The translations under genes and the position numbers were made by a program. Of a DNA stretch of 64,000 nt, positions 1-10,055 are shown piece after piece. The DNA is from Sorex araneus. Taxonomy: Eukaryota; Chordata; Mammalia; Eulipotyphla; Soricidae. A model generated the notes under the pieces. The model saw only the letters and a program-made list of their open reading frames with translations. It made no database searches and was not told the DNA's origin. Location: assembly GCF_027595985.1 (NCBI RefSeq), contig NC_073302.1, positions 12,135,811 to 12,199,810 on the forward strand. Reading direction: 5' to 3'. Within the stretch, counting starts at the first letter, position 1; every line of letters begins with the position of its first letter.

Positions 1-164
1 AGCTTCCAGGGGGGCCCCGCAGAAGGCTGGTCCCCGTCCTGAGCCTCAGTGTCCCCGTCTGTGAATGACACCCCTGATGGCACACAGACGCACAGGAGGC
101 AGCGAGGTGAATTCCTAGCCATCGGTTGGGGTGAGGTGGCCCCCTGAACTGATTGATGGCGAGT

Positions 165-290
165 GTCATGCCCCTTCACGATCAGCAAACTGAGGCTCAG
201 AGAGGGTGGCCCTAGGGGGGCAGGAGTAGCTACAGGGATCTGGGTTCCTACAGGGTGAGCTGGCTCTGAGTCTTCCTCTCACCCCTCCAG
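165..290 (+). mobile_element. MIR SINE remnant
   Basis: The stretch around 190-215 (AAACTGAGGCTCAGAGAGG) is the conserved MIR core motif, followed by diverged sequence matching the MIR 3' half. It is an ancient mammal-wide fossil. A second short MIR-like piece in the opposite orientation may lie at about 40-75. Confidence 0.5.
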
Positions 291-365
291 GCCTCTCAGG
301 CTCGGGAGAGAGCACAGAGGTACGAGCAAGACTCAGGTACCACAGGGCTCCCAGAGTATCTCTGG

Positions 366-545
366 TCCCGGAGTGATAGCAGCAAGGAGGGTGTTTTCCT
401 TGCATGCAGCCAACCTGAATTCGATCCCCGGCATCCCATAGGGTCCCCCAAGCACTTCCAGGAGTAACTCCTGAGTGCAGAGCCAGGAGTAACCCCTGAG
501 CATCGCTGGGTGTGACCCAAAAAGCAAAAGAAACAAAAAACCAAA
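366..545 (+). mobile_element. SOR-type SINE with target-site duplication
   Basis: This copy has the full layout: a tRNA-like head with an A-box-like region, a B box (GAATTCGATCCCC) near 417, the body motif CAGGAGTAACTCCTGAGTGC and an A-rich tail. It is flanked by a perfect 15-bp direct repeat (CCAGAGTATCTCTGG) at 351-365 and 546-560, the signature of L1-type target-primed insertion. Confidence 0.92.
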
Positions 546-560
546 CCAGAGTATCTCTGG

Positions 561-1352
561 GGGCAGACTGAGAAGCCCACAGGACCCCAGACATGGCAGG
601 GGAGACTCTCTCATCCCCCAAAGATACCTACTATTGCAGGTAACCAAAGTTACCTGCAGGGTAATAGCACATCAGACCTGCCCAGGAAGCGGCCACAACC
701 AGACATCTGACCACAACATCGCTCCCCCCCCCCTCCCCCGTGAAAGGCCCAATCTCTCTGCCTGCTTCCTGGGCAGCAGGGAGCCCTCAAGGACTCAGCG
801 TGGTGGGGGGGGCCCTGAAGTTCACTTGAGGGAGTAGCCAGCAGAGAGTCCCGAGGGCCCTGGTGAGTTCCACTGGAGTCTTGAAGTTTGCTGTTAGGGA
901 CTAGGAATGGCATATCTAGGGGAAGGAACAGCAAAGCAAAGGCTCAGAGGCATGGCCAGCTCTGGGAGGCTTGGAGAGGTGTGGCTGGCTGAGGGCTGGA
1001 CCAGAACCTGCTGGGAACGGGTCTGACTGCTCCCCAGTTCTGAAGATTAGTCACCATAGCGTAACAAGAGCAGAACAAAACCAACCAGAATGCTTGAGCA
1101 GCGTTGGGATGGAGTCAGAGAAGCAATAAGTGTGTCCCTATGGAAAGTTGTATTGATGACTGATCATACCCACGATGCAGGCGTCAACAACGGTGCCAGC
1201 AACCACTGTGTACTTCAGACTAGAAACATTTCCTGAGGAGTGGTGCAGTCTGTGCCTAGCCTATAAACACTCCTCATTAGCTCGGTTGAAGACTCAGCCC
1301 ATTTGTGGCGATAGCCTGGCCAAGTTCGCACGTGTGATAAAACTGGGTGGCC
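561..1352. other. Unassigned sequence
   Basis: No gene or recognisable repeat is seen. Open frames here are short and overlap on both strands. A C-run near 722-735 is the only low-complexity feature. Confidence 0.4.
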
Positions 1353-1541
1353 AGGCCCGGACTAAGAGTCCAGCAAGCGGCTTGCACGAGGCTTGCCTTG
1401 CACACGGCTCACCTAGGTTCGATCCCCGGCATCCCCTACAGTTCCCCAAGCACCACCAGGAGTAATTCCTGAATACAGAGCCAGGAGGAACTCCCAACAC
1501 CACCAGGTGTGGCCCAAAACAAAACAAAACAAAAACAATTG
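1353..1541 (+). mobile_element. SOR-type SINE
   Basis: The head is diverged, but the B box (GGTTCGATCCCC) at about 1416 and the body are clear. The tail is (CAAAA)n. Similar flanks (CTGGGTGGCC and ATTGGTGGCC) look like a worn target-site duplication. Confidence 0.85.
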
Positions 1542-1629
1542 GTGGCCTCCCTCAGACTTCACTGGTGCTGCCTGTTCCCTGGTCTGATTTCTGTCACAGT
1601 CCCAGAGTCCCTCTCTGATGGCAAATCAG

Positions 1630-1785
1630 GAATAATGGAGCCACACTGGGTGGTGCTCAGGGACTCCAGCCAGCTCAGAGGTCACGCCTGGCGGTGCTCA
1701 GGGCTCGGTGAGGGGCTGAGGACTGAACCAGGGCCTCCAGCAGGCAGAGCGCCAGCTCAGCCTGGAGCTCGTACCCAGGCCCTGG
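1630..1785 (-). mobile_element. Old SOR-like SINE, degraded
   Basis: Antisense body motifs are visible (GGTCACGCCTGGCGGTGCTC at about 1680, then GGGGCTGAGGACTGAACC), but the head is badly eroded. Boundaries are uncertain. Confidence 0.5.
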
Positions 1786-1900
1786 TAAGCAAGGAGAGAA
1801 GGATAGTTTCATCTCGGTGAGCGTCTGACTGGCACTGGGAGTCCCCTGAGGCCTTCCTGGGACCCTTCCTTTGACCAGGCTTCAGGAGCCTCTCAGCGAG

Positions 1901-1902
<2 letters not shown>

Positions 1903-1946
<44 letters not shown>

Positions 1947-1962
1947 CATGCACGCACGCATG
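1903..1962. repeat. (CA)n microsatellite
   Basis: A run of CA dinucleotides of about 40 bp, continuing as imperfect CACG/CATG variants. Confidence 0.95.
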
Positions 1963-2937
1963 CACACAGAGTTAGAACTGCCCCCAAGGCTGCCCTGACC
2001 CATGGTGGGCAGGACGCACAGTGGGCAAGAGGGACTCTGAACACCCCCACCCCACTCTGTTGGCTAAGGCCACGGCCCTGGTTTGGTGTCTGAAATGGCT
2101 GTGCCAGGTCCCGCTGCACCTGGGCACGCAACCACCCCGGAAGCTTCGTGGGCACGCAACCATCCTGGGCTTCTCAGCGCCACTGGAGACCCAGGCTTCC
2201 TCAGGAAACCACTGTCCATCCTCGACTCACTTTCGTAAACCATCTGACCCGGTGGCTGAAGTGGGTCTGGCTTCCTCTTCTGTTTCCTCTCTTGGGAGCC
2301 TGCAAGAGGCGACCTCTCCCCTCCCAATCCCTCAGTTTCCCCAAATGTCAACCAGGGCGGGTAGATGTGATGTCCTCGGGAATCCTTCCTGCAGGATGCC
2401 CCCGGGGAATTGTCTGGAGGAGGTCCCGACAGCCCCCGGTGTCTGTCCCATTGTTCTTCCTCTCCAGTTCAACTGGAGGCCTTTCTCTCTCTCTCTCTCT
2501 CTCTCTCTTATGGGCATCTAATGAGTTAGAGTTGTGATAAACACCCGTGATCGGGAGAAAAGGTCCAATTCCTGCCAGCCAAGTGCCGGGTGGCCTGAGA
2601 GAGACACTGTCCCTTCCTGGGCTGCCACATGAAGGTGTCTGTGGAACGATGCCCTAGGACCTGTCTACGTATAATTCTGCTGCCGTGGTGTTTGTGAGAA
2701 GCAAGGTTGGCCTGCCGTGGGGTGAACACTGCCAGCCCTGCAGGGGGCTGGGAAGAGAGGGATACAAAGGCCTCTCTGCACCCACAGGATGTCTCCGGAA
2801 GCCTGTCCCCGGTCCAAAGGACAGGCTTAGGGTCACAGGAAAGGACCATAAAGGAGCAGAGTTCAGGGTGCCCTGGGCCATTGACCAACACAGTGAACAG
2901 AGAGTTTGGTGACAAACTCTCCTCTTGATGAATCATC
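1963..2937. other. Unassigned sequence with a (CT)n run
   Basis: It contains a (CT)n tract at 2484-2509. No exon with convincing splice sites and no known repeat was recognised; overlapping open frames on both strands are chance-like. Confidence 0.4.
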
Positions 2938-3055
2938 GCTCCCATCCCCCACTCCCATTTCACAAATAGAGAAACTGAGGCTGAGAGGATAAGGAACGGC
3001 CCAGGCCAGAATGATGGTTCAGGCCCAGAGCTGTTGCCTCCGGGTACAAGCAAAC
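2938..3055 (+). mobile_element. MIR SINE remnant
   Basis: The MIR core (CATTTCACAAATAGAGAAAC followed by TGAGGCTGAGAGG) is clear; the ends are diverged. Confidence 0.55.
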
Positions 3056-3795
3056 GCCAGTGCTAGCCTGAAACAGTGCAGGACACTTGGGGGGGAGGGG
3101 GAGAGTCCCGCCAAGAGCAGGGGGCCGAGACCCGGGCATGTAACTGTGACCCAGTCTTCCGGCACAGTCCCTCCCGTCCACGCCCCTGCTCCTGCCTTCC
3201 ACAGCCTGACCTTCCCCCAAGCTCACGTCGCAGCTGCAGAGCCACCCATGGTTCCCCGGGACCCAGAGGACTCAGACGGGGCACCCGGGCCTCGCCTGCC
3301 CCCTCCCCGAGCCGCCATCCTCACCCCCTGCTGCTCCCACTGGCCGCAAGCACAGAGGCTCCGGGGAACAGCCCTGTCTGAACGCCCAACACTCCCGTCA
3401 GCCTGGTCTGACCCAGGGGAGAAAAGACCCTCACCCTGACCCCCAGCTCCAAAAGCCCAGCGCTTGGAGCCACATGTGGGGTGCCGGCACCCCCAAATCT
3501 CTCACAGAATAGCCTGGACCTCACAGGGCCTGGCGTGGCCTCATTCACCTTCCCTGGCCCGCGCAGAAGCTCAGCGATCTCTGGTCAGCTTGCCCAGAGG
3601 AGGCCGGAGACTCTTCCCGGGACACCCCCAACCCAGCACCCAGCGCCAGGAGGCCACGGACGGCGTGGAGGGACCGGAAAGCACTCCCACGGGAGGTCTC
3701 GGGAGGGACCCAGGCCCGTCTCTCTCTGAAGAGCTAGCTCTCACTGCCATCCCGGCGAGCGTCTTCCCTGCTTGAATACCGCAAAGAGAGGCCAA
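3056..3795. other. GC-rich unassigned sequence
   Basis: GC-rich with scattered CpG. Several frames stay open on both strands, as expected from the composition. I found no matched pair of strong splice sites and recognise no encoded product. Confidence 0.35.
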
Positions 3796-3796
3796 G

Positions 3797-3905
3797 AAGA
3801 TAGGTCAGAGGTCAGGGAGCACCAAGCACGTGCCAGGCCCAGAGTTCAAACTCCAGCACCACATGGAGTCTTGAGCACTGACAGGTGGAGCTCTAGTGGC
3901 CCCAG
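3797..3905 (+). mobile_element. Old SOR-like SINE fragment
   Basis: B-box-like GAGTTCAAACTCCAGCACCA at 3841 and the GAGCACTGACAGG body motif identify a degraded forward copy. Confidence 0.5.
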
Positions 3906-4061
3906 GGCCTTGGGTCTGAGCAGCAGCATATCACCAGATGTACGCAGCAAGCTATACAGCCTACTTAGATGGCCAAGAGACACCAGAAGAGGCCGCAGGT
4001 CTCCTGAGCACTGCTTAGGAGCACCCTCCCAACCCCCACCACCATCTTTCGTAATAGTGGA

Positions 4062-4185
4062 ACCGAGAATGTGGCACAAGGGGTAGAACATCTGCCTTGC
4101 ATGTCAGAGGCCCGGGGTCTGGTCCCCAGCACCACCTGACCTCCCGCCCCCATCGCTAGGTGCAACCCTGGGGGCTCTTAGCACC
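4062..4185 (+). mobile_element. Old SOR-like SINE fragment
   Basis: The segment TGCCTTGCATGTCAGAGGCC and a B-box-like GGTCTGGTCCCCAGCACCA mark an eroded forward head; the body is truncated. Confidence 0.55.
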
Positions 4186-4589
4186 GGTGCAAAGTTCTGA
4201 CAGTGCCCTGTGACCTCAGGGTCACATCTCAACTCTAAGGCAGGCCCTGATGACAAGGTGGACCCTGGCCTGGAAGCTCTTGGCCCCCTCCCTGCCCCAG
4301 GCACTGCACACAGTCCGGGGCATGCTGGTCTCTCTCCCCAGCGAGCTCCCCTAGGTCCTGTCCCCAGCCCGCTGCTCTCCTTTGGGTGGCACCGGCAAGA
4401 TCCCCTCATTCCCCCCTCCCCCAAACATGCTGGCTCCCGAAGTACTTTTCCTTTGCAGCTGGAGGGGAAAAATTGCTCTGCTCAGAACCACTCATTGTAA
4501 GAACACGAGGAAGGAGAAATCTTGTACTTGGCTGATTTTCCAACATCCGTTCAGGGCCAATACCTGTCAAGTGAATGTGTGCATGAGGG

Positions 4590-5100
4590 AAAGAAGGAGG
4601 GAGGGAAGGAAGGAGGGAAGGAGGGAAGGAAGGAAGGAAGGAAGGAAGGAAGGAAGGAAGGAAGGAAGGAAAGAAGGAAGGAAGGAAGGAAAAATAGAAG
4701 GAAAAAAGGAAGGAAGGAATGAATGAAGGAAGGAAGGAAGGAAGGAAAAAAGGAAGGAAAAAAGGAAGGAAGGAAGGAAGGAAGGAAGGAAGGAAGGAAG
4801 GAAGGAAGGAAGGAAAAAAGGAAGGAAGGAAGGGAGGGAGAGAGGAAGGGAGGAAGGGAGGGAGAGAGGGAGGGAGAGAGGAAGGGAGGAAGGGAGGGAG
4901 AGAGGGAGGGAGGAAGGAAGAGAGGAAGGGAGGGCAGGAGGAAGGAAGGAAGGAAGGAAGGAAGGAAGGAAGGAAGGAAGGAAGGAAGGAAGGAAGGAAG
5001 GAAGGAAGGAAGGAAGGGAGGGAAGGAGGGAGGAAGGAGGGAGGAGGAAGGGAGGAAGGAAGGATGAGAAAGAGGGAGGGAGGGAGGGAGGGAGAAAGGA
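4590..5100. repeat. (GGAA)n / (GGGA)n tetranucleotide array
   Basis: About 510 bp of purine-only sequence made of GGAA, GGGA and GGAAAA variants. The long KEGRKEGR and FLPSFLPS open frames across it are artefacts of a 4-bp repeat read in every frame. Confidence 0.97.
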
Positions 5101-5583
5101 GGATTCCTAACAAGGAGGTCAGAATCCCGTTGATGGTGTTTGTGCAGAAGAGCGAGGGTAGCTGGAGCTAGAGAGAAGAGGAAGCGCAAAAGAGTTTCCC
5201 AGTGCGTACACCCACCCCCAGGGGGCGCCGGAGCCATCGGGGAGGTGCTAGTAGCCGCAGGTCTGGGAGGGGGCGCTTCCAGCTTCCAGGGGAGACAGTT
5301 TCCCAGCTGCAGAGAGGTAGGCCTGAGATGGGGGGGGCATGGCACTGGGGTTATGACGAGGAGGGGGCCCTGGGGTCTCCTTGGCTGAGCCCAAGTTCAG
5401 CAGAAAGGGTGGGGAAGTGGGACCCCCTGCAGGGGGCCGGGCGGGGAGGGGAGGAAGGAGGCTCCCTGAGGGTGCAGGCTCTGCCAGGAGACAGCTCCCG
5501 GCCCGCTCCCTGAGCCCCAGAGAGCGTGTGACAGGTCCCTCAGGGAGCAAGCGTGGCTTGGCAGTATCCAAAGCCGGAGCGTC
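5101..5583. other. GC-rich unassigned sequence with a CTCF-like motif
   Basis: No exon is supported. It includes a CTCF-like motif at 5212-5231 (listed separately) and GC-rich overlapping open frames. Confidence 0.35.
5212..5231 (+). promoter_or_regulatory. Candidate CTCF site, forward
   Basis: CCCCCAGGGGGCGCC matches the CTCF core (CCACCAGGGGGCGC) with one clear departure. Orientation faces the reverse-oriented motif at 6105. Occupancy cannot be judged from sequence. Confidence 0.5.
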
Positions 5584-5760
5584 GGGGCCAGAGTGATAGG
5601 ACAGCAGGAAGGGCGCTCGCCTTGTATGCGGCTGACCTGGGTTCGATCCCCGGCCTCCCATCTGGTCCCCCGACCCCCTCCGGGAGTGATCCCTGAGCAC
5701 AGAGCCAGGAGTCCGCCCCAAAGTACTGCTAGGTGTGACCCCCCAAAACAAAACAAAATC
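5584..5760 (+). mobile_element. SOR-type SINE
   Basis: Head GGGGCCAGAGTGATAGGACA, perfect B box GGTTCGATCCCC near 5640, body and (AAAAC)n tail. Moderately diverged. Confidence 0.9.
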
Positions 5761-6104
5761 CAAGAAAAAGCATCAGAACCGAGCGCAGGGCTTGGGGGTC
5801 CTCCCTCGGCTAGCGGACCCTCCTCCTGGGCCTTCGAGGAGTCCCCCTGCTTCGAGGAGGAAGCGGTCAGGAGCCAAGGAACGGGCATGTCACGGCGTGT
5901 GGGGAGAAGAGGAGCTGAGCGCCCTCCCACACGCCCCTCGGGCCCTCGCCAGGCCCCCCGCACGCCACTCCGCCCCTCTGAGCGGGCGACGTCACCAGCC
6001 ACAGGTGTTTTCCAGGTGACACTCAGGGCTAAGGGCAAATTCACGGCTGTGCCTGCGCCAGGCTGGGTTCCTCCTCAATACCACGTGGCCCTGTGTTCCC
6101 CCAC

Positions 6105-6119
6105 TAGCGCCCCCTGGAG
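6105..6119 (-). promoter_or_regulatory. Candidate CTCF site, reverse
   Basis: TAGCGCCCCCTGGAG is close to a perfect reverse complement of the CTCF core. With 5212-5231 it forms a convergent pair about 0.9 kb apart. Confidence 0.55.
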
Positions 6120-6287
6120 TCTGAGACCGGGGGAACGTCCCAGGACCACCTGGTGAGGTGGGCGGGAGGGAAATTAAGATCAGGTTAAAGATGGGCAAGG
6201 CCAGGCCCCAGCTTTCCAGGCCAGGGCTCTCACATGTGAACCTGATACTCAGGTGGGTGTGACTCATCCACCTTCCCGGTGACTCAC

Positions 6288-6368
6288 CCCATTCAACCTC
6301 CTCCTCCTCCTCCTCCTCCTTGGGTCCCACCCCAGCTCCAGAGCCCGGGGTGAGAATTCCTGCACCTC
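6288..6368 (-). other. Candidate exon B of a minus-strand transcript
   Basis: On the minus strand a long pyrimidine-rich run ends in CCTGCAAG, then an 81-nt segment ends at GTGAGT. Read in the phase left by candidate exon A (6685-6772), the 81 nt stay open and encode a Gly-rich piece followed by seven glutamates from the (CTC)n tract at 6298-6321. No product is recognised. It could equally be a non-coding exon or a chance pair of splice motifs in GC-rich DNA. Confidence 0.25.
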
Positions 6369-6684
6369 CTTGCAGGGTGGGAGAGGGACTAGAGGGAGGC
6401 GCAGAGAGGGAAAAAGCAACTTTCTTGCAGCCACACGGGAGCCAGCAGCATGGCGGGTGGGGCCCAGGTGCCCGGGCACCGTGCCCAGCCTTGTCCCCAC
6501 CCAGTCTGCTTGCCTGGCTCCCCTCCCCTGGGAGGGCACGGAGAGATGAGGTCACAGGCGCCTGAGGAGAACCCCAGGGATTCCCTTCGAGTGCCTGGGA
6601 GCTGCCCGCACGGTCCCCCCAGACGCCCTGGGCAGCCAGCGCTGGGCCAGGCGGCCAGTGGGGCGTTTGCGCCGCTCCACGTAC

Positions 6685-6772
6685 CTTGCGGGGCTGCGAG
6701 GCTGAAGTGGGCTGCTCCGGGGGGCGATTCGGGGACCAAGGCGGGAGCACTGCACTCAGCTGTCAGCACCTC
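6685..6772 (-). other. Candidate exon A of a minus-strand transcript
   Basis: On the minus strand an acceptor (TTGATCCACAG) with a plausible branch point (GTGCTGACC) precedes 88 nt that end at a near-consensus donor (CAAG then GTACGT). Only one frame is open, encoding about 29 residues starting EVLTAE. It ends in phase 1, compatible with 6288-6368. The implied intron between them is 316 nt. No family is recognised, and conservation in other shrews would be needed to accept it. Confidence 0.3.
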
Positions 6773-7087
6773 CTGTGGATCAAGGGCCAAGGTGGTCAGC
6801 ACGGCGGGGTCCAGGGCCTCTGCTCACCTCCCCCTGGGTGTCCCCTCGTTTCCCACCACCAGCATCCGCAGACCCATTTTTTTTTTTTAATTGAATCCTA
6901 GTGAGCTAGTCAGTTACAAAGTTGTTACAAAGTTGTTACAAAGTCAGTTACAAAGTTGTGATTGGGTTTCAGTCATAATGTTCCATCATCCTGCCCCTTC
7001 ATCAGGGCACATTTTCCACCAGCAATGCCCCCAGTTTCCCTCCCACCACACCCCTCCCCGCCTGCCTCTATGGCAGGCACTTTTCTT

Positions 7088-7300
7088 CCTCTCTCTCTCT
7101 TTCTCTCTCTCCCTTTCTCTCTGCTTTTGTCTCTGTATCTCTCTGTCTCTCTCTGCCTCTCTGTCTCTCTGTCTCTCTCTGCCTGTATCTGTCTGTCTCT
7201 CTCTGCCTGTCTTTCTGTCTCTGTCTCTGTCTCTCTGCCTCTCTGTCTCTCTGTCTCTGTCTCTCTGCCTCTCTGTCTCTGTCTCTCCCTCCCCTTCTTA
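7088..7300. repeat. CT-rich microsatellite (CTCT, CTGT, CTGCCT variants)
   Basis: About 210 bp of nearly pure pyrimidine with interspersed G, inside the L1 3' UTR. Confidence 0.9.
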
Positions 7301-7432
7301 CAGCTACCGAAAGGCTATCATGCATATCGCTTTCCCTACTTTCAGCACTCAGTTCTTGTCCAGATTGATCATTTCTATTACTGTCACGATGGTCCCTTGT
7401 GTATTCTCACTGCACTCCACCCCCACCCACCC

Positions 7433-7433
7433 A

Positions 7434-7474
<41 letters not shown>

Positions 7475-7478
7475 CACT
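7433..7478. repeat. (CA)n microsatellite
   Basis: About 23 CA units with one AA interruption. Confidence 0.95.
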
Positions 7479-7695
7479 TGTGACAAGCTTCCACCCACGG
7501 GCCAGTCCTCCTGGCCCTTGTTTCTACTGCTCTTGGGTATCAGCTCCCCACTATGTTTGTTTTTTTAATATCCCACAAATGCGTGCAGTCATTCTAAGTC
7601 CGTCCCTCTCCCTCTGACTCACTGCACCCAACATGACACCCTCCCTGGCCATCCATGTAGGAGCAAATTTCCTGACTCCCTCTTCCCTGGTGGCC

Positions 7696-8244
7696 CCCAG
7701 CCCCTCTTACACACCTCCTCCCAGGACACACTCTCTGCCAAGGCTGTGAGGCCCCCCGGGAGGCTCTGGCTGGACGGCGCTGTGGTCCTTTGGTGTTCCC
7801 TGTGCCTCGCCTGTCGCACAGCCCCCCAAAGGTTACCCAGAGCAGAACTGTGATCCCATTTCCCCAATCTTCCTTGGAGAGGAAGGCAGCATCCTGGAGC
7901 CCTCAACTCTTCTGTGCGTTGTACCCCCTTCTTCCCTCCAGCTCCGGGTGTCAGCTTCCCTCATGCCACCCCCTCCTAAGGAACTCTGCTCCTCTGGGCA
8001 GCCCCGGGTCCGGAGTTAGACCCTCAGACGCGTCCTTTCTGAGGCAGAGCGAGCAGAAACCTCACCTCCCTTGATCTGGACCCCATACCTCTATTAATCC
8101 AGCCTGAAGTGCCATTTGTGAATAAGACCATCTGTGACTAGAAAGCTGAATTCATCAGCCTCAAAGGAACCTCAGAGCTGTGGTTCAGGATTCTGGAGGA
8201 GTTCAACAAAATGACCCTTCATTTAACTGAAGTGTAACTGGGGG
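7696..8244. other. Unassigned sequence
   Basis: No gene, known repeat or strong splice pair was recognised. Confidence 0.4.
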
Positions 8245-8395
8245 ACGAGTTAACTTTACCCCCTCCGAGTCAGTTCCTTCTCTATAAAAGAGGGACTGTA
8301 TTTGTGCCTGTCCCCTTGGGGCATTTTAAGGATCGGATGAGATATAATATGTCAAGGATTTTGTGGCGGGCATATGCTGACTCTTAATAGAAACA
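8245..8395 (-). mobile_element. MIR-like remnant, antisense
   Basis: TCAGTTCCTTCTCTATAAAA, then AAGGATCGGATGAGATATAA and a short GCATATGCTGAC segment, follow the order of an antisense MIR. Confidence 0.5.
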
Positions 8396-9026
8396 ATGGC
8401 ATCCTTGTGACTGTTTCCTGCTCGCGCTACACTGTGCGGTTTCGGTACCGATACCGCAGCTGGAGCAGGCTCTGTGCTTGCCCGAGCCGTGAGCTGGGCT
8501 CTATCACTGCAAGGCCGTCCCATCCTTCTCTGCCTGGGGGAACCCCCCTCCCGGCCCCCAGACAGTGAGTTGTCCTGGGCAGCCTTGCCTCTGAAGCTTC
8601 GGCCCTGGCTCCAGGTCAGGCAAATAGCAAGACCAGTGGATGGTCATTCCAGAGGGGTAAAGAGAGTGACCAGCTGACGAGGGCCCCAGCGGGCTTCCCA
8701 GCAGCCCCCTCCCCTTCTTTCACGGACAAGCCTCATCTTCATCCTGGTCCGCAGCATCCTGGGTGAGTGAACAAGCCAGCTGGCCCCTGCCCACACCAGG
8801 TCTCTCTGCCCACACCAGCTTCTGAGCCGTGGAGAGAGTCCGAGGCCCCCGGGACCAACACACAAAAGGGGCTTGTTCTGAGCTGGCAGGAAATGATATT
8901 CCTGGTGAATTTCTGCCTGGGGTGAGGCCAGCGCATGTCCGAAGTGGGGTGGGGTGGGAAGAGGTAGGCAAGGACCTGGCAGATGGGGGGGTCAAGCTCC
9001 CTTCACCCCCACCCAGCCCCCTAGAT
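8396..9026. other. Unassigned sequence
   Basis: No supported gene. A small inverted pair GGTACCGATACC lies at about 8444. Confidence 0.35.
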
Positions 9027-9027
9027 C

Positions 9028-9330
9028 TAGGGAATTTATTTTTTATTTTACAAGGTAGTTCACAATATTTTATTTTTAATATTCAAACACCAATCCCACC
9101 ACCATGACACCTTCCCACCACCAAATTTGGGCTGTTTCTATCCCGAGCCCCAAGCCCTGTCCCCAAGCACAAGACAATACAAAATATATTTTGCATTGTC
9201 TGATATGAAAAACAGCTGAGAATGCTACCCAAAGAGTATCCGTAGAGGAGACAGTGTGCAGACGGTTCTGTTTTGGCAGGGGTCAGTGAGACACTCTTCA
9301 GGGTATCACTAACATGCTGCAGTTAGTGAT
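9028..9330 (-). mobile_element. L1-tailed retroposon family A, copy 1
   Basis: The reverse complement ends ATGGTGGTGGGATTGGTGTT, then GAATATT and GTGAACTACCTTGTAAAAT. That terminal ~100 bp aligns to the end of the L1 copies at 39.3 and 47-48 kb. The preceding part (TTCATATCAGACAATGCAAA and GGCTCGGGATAGAAACA) matches the copies at 27.7 and 35.5 kb. Confidence 0.7.
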
Positions 9331-9474
9331 ATGCTGCACTTAGACCCGAGCTCTAAGGGTCTTCCTCAAAGAGCTGCCAGAGATTCCCTGGCTCCCTGCG
9401 CCAGAGCAAAGCAGAGTTTGGGTGTTTGGTGCCTGCCAAGACTTACAACCAACCCAACGCTTCCGGTGCTCTGT

Positions 9475-9808
9475 CCGGGAGGCCCAGGGTACTGTTACCC
9501 CAGTGCTCTCTGTCTGGGAGGCCCAGGGTACTGTCCCCCGGTGCTCTCTGTCCGGGAGGCCCAGGGTACTGTTACCCCAGTGCTCTCTGTCTGGGAGGCC
9601 CAGGGTACTGTCCCCCGGTGCTCTCTGTCCGGGAGGCCCAGGGTACTGTTACCCCAGTGCTTTCTGTCTGGGAGGCCCAGGGTACTGTCCCCCGGTGCTC
9701 TCTGTCCGGGAGGCCCAGGGTACTGTCCCCCGGTGCTCTCTGTCTGGGAGGCCCAGGGTACTGTTACCCCGGTGCTCTCTGTCTGGGAGGCCCAGGGTAC
9801 CGTCCCCC
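9475..9808. repeat. Minisatellite, nine units of 39/38 bp in alternating types
   Basis: Each unit contains GTGCTCTCTGTC, GGGAGGCCCAGGGTACTGT and a variable end: TTACCCCA (39 bp) or CCCCCG (38 bp). The first six units alternate strictly, forming a 77-bp dimer; later units depart from the pattern. Open frames of 157-313 codons through it exist only because the units lack stops in several frames. Confidence 0.95.
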
Positions 9809-9862
9809 TCAAACGGGAGGCCACTCCAGGCTTCCTCCCTCACATCCTCAGTGCTGCCTCCT

Positions 9863-9896
9863 CGGAACGAGCCCGGAACGAGCCCGGAACGAGCCC
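9863..9896. repeat. Short 12-bp tandem (GGAACGAGCCC type), three units
   Basis: Three near-perfect copies of a 12-bp unit directly after the minisatellite. Confidence 0.85.
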
Positions 9897-9966
9897 TGAG
9901 CGAGTCTGCTCACGCTCCAGCATGCTCCTACTCAGGCCCCAGAGAAGGTTCCAGATCCTTCAGGAA

Positions 9967-10055
9967 CGTCTCCTGGTCCTGCCTGCCCGCCCCACCTAGT
10001 CCCTCCCCCGTTCAGTCAGACACAGGCGCTCTGTGTCTATGGCCCTCTCGGAATC
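9967..10055 (+). repeat. ~90-bp dispersed duplicate, copy 1
   Basis: The block runs from CGTCTCCT to CCCTCTCGGAATC and includes CCCACCTAGTCCCTCCCC and TTCAGTCAGACACAGGC. It recurs in the same orientation at 11580-11671, about 90% identical by eye. Confidence 0.85.

Larger units (their letters stand above)
6893..7695 (-). mobile_element. L1 3' end (ORF2 tail and 3' UTR), split by microsatellites
   Basis: The + strand starts with a T-run and AATTGAATC, the reverse of the L1 3' terminus. It then carries TTGGGTTTCAGTCATAATG and CTGCCTCTATGGCAGG, both shared with the L1 end at 39.3 kb. The right part (7310-7690) reverse-complements to the end of ORF2 and the start of the 3' UTR. The copy is 5' truncated. 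A CT-rich array (7088-7300) and a (CA)n run (7433-7478) have expanded inside it. Confidence 0.8.

Noticed and set aside
4406..5345. Open frames of 235-264 codons on both strands rich in FLPS or KEGR
   Set aside because: They are the translation of a GGAA/TTCC tetranucleotide array. The same applies to 14112-15374, 40702-41808 and 42745-42990.
5992..6750. 252-codon minus-strand frame as a single coding exon
   Set aside because: It crosses splice-like sites and is explained by high GC. Only the exon-like subsegments are kept, at low confidence.
6980..7568. Serine/leucine-rich frames with apparent membrane segments
   Set aside because: Translation of a CT microsatellite inside an L1 3' UTR.
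8698..8759. Plus-strand exon candidate ending at a GTGAGT donor
   Set aside because: The acceptor side is weak and competes with another AG; a single donor is expected by chance.
9475..9808. CRISPR-like array
   Set aside because: Units are contiguous without unique spacers and the genome is mammalian; it is a minisatellite.
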